The position numbers and the translations under genes are program-made. A stretch of DNA of 64,000 nucleotides from Acanthococcus lagerstroemiae. Taxonomy: Eukaryota > Arthropoda > Insecta > Hemiptera > Eriococcidae. Position 1 is the first letter of the stretch. Each line of letters begins with the position of its first letter. Positions 57,264-64,000 of the stretch are shown here, one piece after another. The stretch lies in assembly GCA_031841125.1 (NCBI GenBank), contig CM063106.1, positions 17,546,001-17,610,000 on the forward strand. Reading direction: 5' to 3'. The notes beneath the pieces are model-generated. The model saw only the letters and a program-made list of their open reading frames with translations, did not search any database and had not been told where the DNA came from.

Positions 57264-60200
57264 TTCTTTGATATTTTATCAAAAAAATCCGAAAAGCAAG
57301 TAAAACTGTTATCACTGGCGCTGTCCGAAAAAAATATCCTGCTAGCTTGCGTTTTACCAACGCCGTGTAAACCCACCAAACTATTAGCTCACTAGCCACT
57401 AATAACTAGCGTCGTGTAAACTAGGCTTACTCATTTTTATCAAAGTTACCCCATTACATCAAAGTAGCCCCATATTACGGTATTTGTTGTTGGTTAAATT
57501 GCTGCAATAGCGGTTTCAAATCGTTGCTTATTACTAAGGAGGGAGTGATGAAATGACGCTTTGAACGCGTGCTTGATCAGCTTGGAACCATCCACGGGGC
57601 CTAGTGCGATATTCCGCTTCCACTTGACCTTTTGTTGCTCGAAAAATGATTAAACTTTATCTTCATGAGACACATCTTCATCATGAACTGTGAAAGATGG
57701 TGATGCTATCTTTATATTTGAAAAGGAAGAAAAAAGGTTGATGTTGATTTGATTTGTCCAACCAAAAAAGGTAATAAAGTAACAATGATGAAAAAATGTT
57801 ATTGCAATTTGATTATTCCTGGCTAATAAAAATCAATTTTGAAAAGAAAAATCTGGGATGACGGAGGATCCTGGGCACGGGACATACATACACGTTTATT
57901 CCATGGCTCTATTTAGAATTGTTGATAAGTGGTTTCGGGATTTTATTCTCACTCCCTGTAGCTCAGGTATCATCTCCTGCTCAGAATTTCATCTTTTCTT
58001 GGTGTCCTTTGGTCGCGTTTGTTGTCTAGAACTCTTCTTTCTACCGAATTTCGCTGATGTTCTTTTAATTGCCGCAGTAGGGGCAGAAACGTGGTTGTTA
58101 TTCTTTCAGGTCCGGGTTGTGTTACTTTGATATGTTTAAGTTCCGCATTCATTCTTCCTGGGACCTGTAGTGTTCCTTCCCTTCGATAAAAATACGTATG
58201 AAGGAAGAATGGAGATATTCTCGTGGCTAATCTTTGCTCATCCTGGCGTCAACTGCGTTACATGAGTTGTTCCATTTGCATATCCATATATTGGTACTTA
58301 ATTGAGATACGTTAGGTTCATCTCTATTGTATATTGTACATTATTTTTAAGTAAATCGAAATTCGAATTTCCGTTTGATGATTTCTCGCATACTTCGGCT
58401 GTGAGCTGTGCGAATGGCTAACTGGAATTGGCGTTCATCTTAGCAGTGATGCTCGTATACTGTACGGGATTTATTCGCTATTGTGATATTTATTAGCAAA
58501 TTTACCCGCCATAACTGTGGAGCGACCGTTGTTCTATTACCACACGGTTATTACGTGTAATTCGTACAAGATTGTTAATTATTTATTTATTATTATTAAG
58601 TGTTTATATGTGATCTTCGAGCATTCTCCGCGTAATTTACAACGACGAGTTGGAATTTATTTTTATTTTGTTCTAGCAGTTTGTGATGATCGAATCGGCA
58701 AAATGATATAGTTTGTGAAACTGATGCTTCGAATATGCTCTCATATTTGTACTTAATTCACGCGAATGTTGAATTGATAATTTGATACTGGAAATGGGTC
58801 TGTTGTTCAGACATGAGTGCGTATCGAATCGTACGTACTTTAAGCTTCATGAATCGCGGAAGACTCAGAGAGAACTGGCCAAAGAAATTCTAATTGGTAT
58901 ATTTGTAATTTCAACTCTTCGCGTGTTCATTTTTCCTCCGGCAGAAAAACCAAATGTGATTATTTTTGATAACATATGCATTTTGTATACTCGTTATTAG
59001 TTGTATTTGTTCTCTGCTGTTCAGTTTTCAAATATTAAACTGTACCTGTTTGACGTATAAATGCTGTTTTCATTATATCTAGTGCTTACTGTGATTATAG
59101 TCGAAACGAATTTGTGCGTTGTGGGGTTATTTAACTTGAATTTGTTTTATTCCATCGCCCTGATTAACATTCTATAAAACCTATCTCTTGGCGAAGTGTC
59201 CCTTAAGGTAACGCGGTATCTAAAACAAATGTGAAATGTCCACCACTACTTGATCTGGAACATTCAAATGGCCAGCGAAAATTCTCATTGTGCCCCGCTG
59301 CCATTCAGCCGTCGAAAAATTTCCAACCTATCTGGTATCTTGGTGGCGCCGTTTCGAAAGTCAGTCTATTTCTGTATCGAAGTTCTAGTCTGGTAACACT
59401 ACGTCGGTTCTGCAACAAATTCAAGGTCATGATCGTCAGTTCTCAACTTTAGGAATTTTAGTCTGATTCTATCGAGCATACTCGTACAGCACCAGAGAGA
59501 CCCAACTGCTGGAAACGGAGTTTTTGGTTGGGTCGAGTTACATTCTTGACTGTATTGAAAACAGGATGTTTTTATTCCTTTTAACCTGTACTTTAAACCC
59601 AAGGCTCGTTTTCCAATTTTAATTATTATTTCGTCTATAAAATCCTCTCGTAATTTAATGTTTATATTTTTTTATTGTGTTCGACGTCTTTTCCCACGAT
59701 GACTGTTCGTGTTATTGTGTATAGTTGTCGTAATTATTGCGTATGTTACTTCCATTGTTTCTGTGTTGCCGCTGGTCTTATAATCAGTCATGTTGATAAT
59801 ATTTTTGATTTTGACTGTCACGATGAAGAATATTCAGTTTCTTTCTAGTAAAATAGCGCCAGGATTTGAAACAGTGAAACCTGAAAACTTTGATCATGAA
59901 CTTGGACAATGTTGAAAACTGCTCTTCGCACACCTCACGCTCACCTTTTTTATTTCAGTAGTGAGCTCGTGACCCCCTCATATTTTCAACTTCAAATAGA
60001 ACATATACCACATGAATCCCTTTTAGAACATTCTGCAGCCTTCGGAAAAAGTCGGAGTAGTACATGTGTGCATGTATGGTTCCCAAGTATCTATATCCTT
60101 CAAAATAACGCCTCTTCGATAAATGTCTCGATTAAGTACCTATTTATAAATTCAGTGTAGAGAGTGTTACTAGGATACTATGCGACTTCTTTTTGCGAAT

Positions 60201-60840
60201 TTGACCGGCAAAATCAGAGTAAGGTATACAATGTCTACAGCTCAGAATAGGGGGTCGAGCATTGGGAATCACCCGGCATAAAGAAAATTCGATTTAATGG
60301 CTTTAGGAATTGTGATGAAAGGTGGGTAACACTGCTGTTCGGTAGAGATTCAGTCTGGTCACACTTTGCAAAAAGAAAAAAATAATGTGTACCTACTTGT
60401 TTTTTCAATGTACTCAACGTGATTTTGTACCAAAAATTCTAGAAACGCAAAAATTACAATTAAAATGATTTTTTACCTATTACAGTTGGTTCTTTTCCCG
60501 ATCGAAGCAAAATTTTGTCTAGTTTTCGTTTCTGTATTTCCTTTATTCGTATCTCCAACGTAACACCAATATTTTTAATGAAATGGTTTGAAAGTTTTGT
60601 TAGGGCAAAAGGAACCAAGCATTAGGAACCAAACATTCGCTTGTCATCACACATGTTGTAAGCCAATCAACTTCTTTATTTCAAAATAATAATATAATTT
60701 TAAAAAAAAAACAGCCGTTGAGGAAAAATACTGCGATCTTTGTTTGGTTTGTAACAACTCCGAATCGAAAAATGAAATTTGGCTTCAGTGCAACCTATAT
60801 GTTTGAAATGAGCACATGAGGAGTGCTCTGGATTCCCTAA
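57264..60840. other. Gene-free AT-rich region
   Basis: I see no gene or clearly delimited element. A small inverted repeat surrounds TTAGCTCACTAGCCACTAAT near 57370-57410 and may be an end of the Harbinger-like element. Open frames here are short and without family features. Confidence 0.4.
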
Positions 60841-60844
60841 AGCA

Positions 60845-61190
60845 CCATTTCATGTTCTCAGCATTGGAAAACCAAGGTATTCCCCAAAATTTCATACAGT
60901 TAATAAAAGAAATGTACAAAGGGCTTAAAACAAAAATGATTAACAGACGTCGAGGGAAAATACTTTGATATACGCAAAGGAGTCAAGCTAGGGGATCCAT
61001 TATCTTCAATCTTATTCAATACTACTCTTGAAGAAATGTTCAGGAAAATAAATTGGGAAGGGAAGGGGATAAATGTTAATGGGAAATACATGTCAAACCT
61101 GAAGTTTGCAGCCGATGTAGCCCTTTTTGGCAACACAAAAGGAGAATAAGTTGAACGGTAGGAACGTGAATTTCATAAAATCATTGAGAA
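60845..61190 (+). pseudogene. RTE-type reverse transcriptase fragment
   Basis: The + strand reads HFMFSALENQGIPQNFIQLI, KEMYKGLKTKM, then after a frameshift near 60945 GKYFDIRKGVKLGDPLSSIL, FNTTLEEMFRKINWEGKGIN and SNLKFAADVALFG. This is the palm of the same clade as 17283-18383, but the catalytic FADD is changed to FAAD and frames are broken. It is older than the copy at 17283. Confidence 0.8.
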
Positions 61191-62763
61191 CATATATACA
61201 TGGATTATTTAACCAATCAGTTAAGCAGGTGAAATAAGCCACTATAATGGAAACCTCGCATGTTCCACAGTTTTCAACTATTCACGTTATCACTTCTATC
61301 TGAGAAGTAAATAATGTAGCGACCTAAACTCACTATAGGATGAAGCTAGATAAAATTCTCTACAAAATACGTACATGTTGAACAGTTTCCGCTAAAGTAT
61401 CACGGAATGCTGGAGCACTTTGTTCGAAACTTTGAAAGTTAATCGTTCAAGAAATTCCGTTTTTTGTTTTCTTTTCTTTTTTCAAAGTTACATCAGAGCG
61501 TACGCGCATTGTGGTACTACAATCGTACATTTGTTCATCTTCACATCGTCGTTTATCTTCACCCCATTTGCAGATAATTTGGTTAACACACAGTTTTCAA
61601 CCGAATATGTTCAATCATTCCGTGTGTTTTGCTCGTGTGTTAAGCTAAAATTTGTCCCAAACTAGGTACCTAGGCAGGTTGGCAGCGATACAATGTGCAT
61701 GAATAAAATCCCTTTCCTCCATATGCTACAATTAAACGAGATTACAACCACTTAGCTGCTTACCTCATTTTCTGATTGATACAAAAGATGTCCTTCCTGC
61801 CCAACTCATTAATTAGGTACCTACCGACCTACCCATTTTATGCTAGGACTCTGTATACTGCATATTGGTATACTCGGCCACCATTTTTATCCTTTCTTCC
61901 TCCGTGTGCGTTCGCTAAGGATCAAAATGGCGGATGAGTATGTACTTCGTATGCAACTGAATGCTCAGCATTGCTAAACCTTGCCATGATTTCAATTCAG
62001 TTACTTATATCTGAGCGTGACAAAGTTCCAAACTACACAAAATATGCTGGGTGGACCTGCTCGGCTATGATTTTCTGTAAAACCCAATTAAAACTTGCGA
62101 CACTCAGCACATACCAGGCCATATACAGTAATTTCAGTTGATTTCAAGATCAGAACATACCTGGTTAGCAAAGAAAGGAGTTAAATTTGTATTGGTACTA
62201 CCTTCAGATTGGGAGCGAGTACCACTACCACAGGCGCAAATGCCTCTAAAAGCCCCCTCCTTCAAAAAAAAACAACAACAAAAAAACAACAAAAACTAAG
62301 GAATTTTAAGCAGTATTATTTTTTCAGTTAGAGAGATTTTGATAATCAGCCCTGCTTGAACCCCCTCCTAGTTTTGTTTGCATTCATGACCACTACACAA
62401 AGAATTGTATGTAAATGCTCAGTGTAGCGTTAAATAAAGGGTAGTCGGTAACTTTTATTTTTCTCATGTGGTGCTCGACTTGATTCGACTCCCTTCCCTC
62501 TCAGAGTCTTTTTAGATACCTCTATCATTCCCGTCCACCTTTAATTTTCCCATGTGGTACTTGAAACTCTCATCAGGTGCTAGAGCCTGTGAACATCGCT
62601 GAGGTTGCCGCCCATGGATTGTTCCAAGATACTTTACCCTCCAGTGTGTTGGACACACGAAGTATGCAACTGTCTTAACGCGACATCTCAGTCACGTTGA
62701 ATATGCAATACAAAATACACAAATAGACATTTTCGAAATTTCTCATTTTCTGGGGGGAAGAGG
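61191..62763. other. Gene-free region
   Basis: No gene or bounded element is supported. There is a short A/AAC-rich tract near 62262-62300. Confidence 0.4.
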
Positions 62764-63041
62764 AAAAACGCAAATTACTTTGGACTGGAGACAACTAGCG
62801 CAAACCGGTTTGAAATTATAGTGAGAGGAAGAGGAGATCATTTCTGACAAAATGAAGGTTATGCATAAAACGTCTCTCGCGAGAAATTAAATTTTCTCAG
62901 TTTTCCTTTATCCCCAGTGATTCTTGAGATAGTGAGATATTTTAGGTGAAACGACCGACTAGTCCGAAATGGTCTCCTATCACCAAAATTTGGAACTGTT
63001 TTACTTCAGCTGTCTCCAGTCCAACACGTGATTCGCGTTTT
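62764..63041. repeat. TIR MITE-like inverted repeat
   Basis: The left arm AAAACGCAAATTACTTTGGA followed by CTGGAGACA pairs with the right arm TGTCTCCAGTCCAACACGTG followed by ATTCGCGTTTT. Arms are about 30 bp and imperfect; the unit is about 278 bp and non-coding. Confidence 0.6.
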
Positions 63042-63445
63042 GACATGGATATATCTATTGGCTGACCATCTTATTTCCGACCGACACTATAAACTTGATT
63101 TCAGTTCAGTTCAGTTGCGCGTATATGTCGAAGTCCATCTAATATAGCCAGCGAAAAAATGTCGCTGACCGAGAGCTGCACTCAGCTGATCAAGATCGGC
63201 ATTCTTATGTTGACTTAATTCGTAGAACATGTTCAGTAACTGTAAGGCATATCCATGGACCAATGTATCTGCATGCAGTGCAGATATTCGTTATCAGTTT
63301 ACTGATGATTTGGACAAAAAACAAAAAATGTCGCAAAGCTTATGACTTTAAGTCATCATTTGAGCGTCCCTTTCCGCGTGAGAGCCCCTAGGCATTTTTA
63401 TCTTTTTTAATCTTTTTTATTTTTTTATTTTTCTTTTGGTTTTCT

Positions 63446-63556
63446 GTTCGGGAAAAAAGCATTCGGGAAAATAGTTTTCAGGAACAAGTCGGTCGTGAAA
63501 AATGTTTTCGGGAAAATGATCATGCGGGAAAGTGGTTTCGGGAAATTGTCGGGGAA
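63446..63556 (+). repeat. TTCGGGAA repeat cluster
   Basis: Seven or eight copies of TTCGGGAA or one-base variants (TTCAGGAA, TCGTGAA, GCGGGAA, TCGGGGAA) lie in about 110 bp, spaced by 12-20 bp. The core TTCnnGAA is the dyad of heat-shock and STAT-type sites, but spacing is irregular and no gene follows closely. Confidence 0.55.
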
Positions 63557-63604
63557 CGCCGTTTTTATAATTTCATCCCATCATCTAGTTGGGGATCTCG
63601 GGAA

Positions 63605-63690
63605 TGCTTTGGGGGAAGAGCTACGGAAAATCGTGAAGGGTGGAGAAAGGTGAGGGAGGCCTATGTTCAGTGTTGGGTAGAGTAGGGCAC
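63605..63690 (+). pseudogene. RTE-like retrotransposon C-terminal scrap
   Basis: The + frame ATENREGWRKVREAYVQCWV ending in TAG resembles the extreme C-terminus of the element at 17283 (QNRKEWRWVVEAYAQRWAN). An AT-rich tail (GTATACTGTATAATAATAAA) follows. It is too short to delimit. Confidence 0.4.
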
Positions 63691-63939
63691 GCTACGTTCC
63701 CTCATCTCAATGTATGTATACTGTATAATAATAAACAACCCTGGCGAGAGAGGGAAAGGAAGGGAGAAATACCCCAGACCCGGGCTTTCAGGGGGCCAAT
63801 ATTTTTAAAAGGCCTGAATTTCAACGCTTACGGCTACGTCATACTGTTATATCAAATCAGCAATCACTCCTTTCACCATGAAAGAAACCTCTTATCCCGT
63901 AGCTTATAATTTTTTCCCATTATGACAAAAGAACAAAAT

Positions 63940-64000
63940 GAACTGGAAAGAGAGGAGGGCCTGTGGAATTCCCCCCAGGCCCTCTTCTTCTCTCTGCGGG
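63940..64000. repeat. GC-rich hairpin at window edge
   Basis: GAGGGCCTG and CAGGCCCTC form a 9-bp stem around a 12-13 base loop (about 63955-63985), and CCCGGGC and GGGGGCC-type sequence occurs nearby. It may be the start of another element cut by the window end. Confidence 0.4.

Noticed and set aside
63160..63220. ATG with favourable context followed by SLTESCTQLIKIGILMLT.
   Set aside because: Only 19 codons before TAA and no clear splice donor, so a first exon cannot be claimed.
1..64000. CRISPR arrays, bacterial operons, rRNA and tRNA genes.
   Set aside because: None seen: no regular repeat-spacer array, no tRNA arm consensus, and the genes are intron-containing eukaryotic genes.

Overview
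This is eukaryotic nuclear DNA, most likely from an insect. Genes are split by introns with canonical GT/AG junctions, introns run from under 200 bp to more than 4 kb, and intergenic DNA is AT-rich and packed with decayed transposons. The gene set (FMO-type N-oxygenase, IFT46, acid lipase of the insect 'lipase 3-like' type, QTRT2, XPR1) and the element types (RTE, R1/jockey-like, Penelope, BEL/Pao, Ty3, PIF/Harbinger, MULE, many hAT-type MITEs) fit an insect. I could not fix the species.

Layout. 1-5377: repeats with no gene I can support. 5378-6544 (+): last two exons of a flavin-containing monooxygenase. 6545-12924: repeats and MITEs. 12925-13833 (+): intronless IFT46. 13834-20313: repeat-rich, with two decayed copies of a Polinton-like DNA polymerase N-terminal region, an RTE insertion with a 15-bp target duplication, and another reverse-transcriptase tail. 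20314-27794 (+): seven-exon acid lipase, 416 aa, catalytic triad intact. 28005-33032 (-): nine-exon QTRT2, 425 aa, zinc ligands intact, tail-to-tail with the lipase. 33848-50787 (+): ten-exon XPR1 phosphate exporter, 670 aa, head-to-head with QTRT2. 50788-64000: no cellular gene that I can support, but fragments of BEL/Pao, P/THAP-like, Ty3, Harbinger and RTE elements and several inverted-repeat elements.

Exon joins were made by hand from conserved protein order and reading phase; phase is consistent at every internal junction of the three complete split genes. No operon-like or pathway link between the genes is apparent; they are unrelated housekeeping or metabolic genes.

The most striking non-genic layer is a set of TIR elements starting CAGNG and flanked by 8-bp target duplications (hAT signature). 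At least seven are delimited to the base. One, 2.7 kb long, sits in QTRT2 intron 6. It carries an internal tandem array of about 23 monomers of roughly 70 bp, and a second 8-bp-TSD element, present twice in opposite orientation, is nested in that array. Short relatives of the same element at 2285 and 3905 carry about one dimer unit, suggesting satellite-like expansion inside a MITE.
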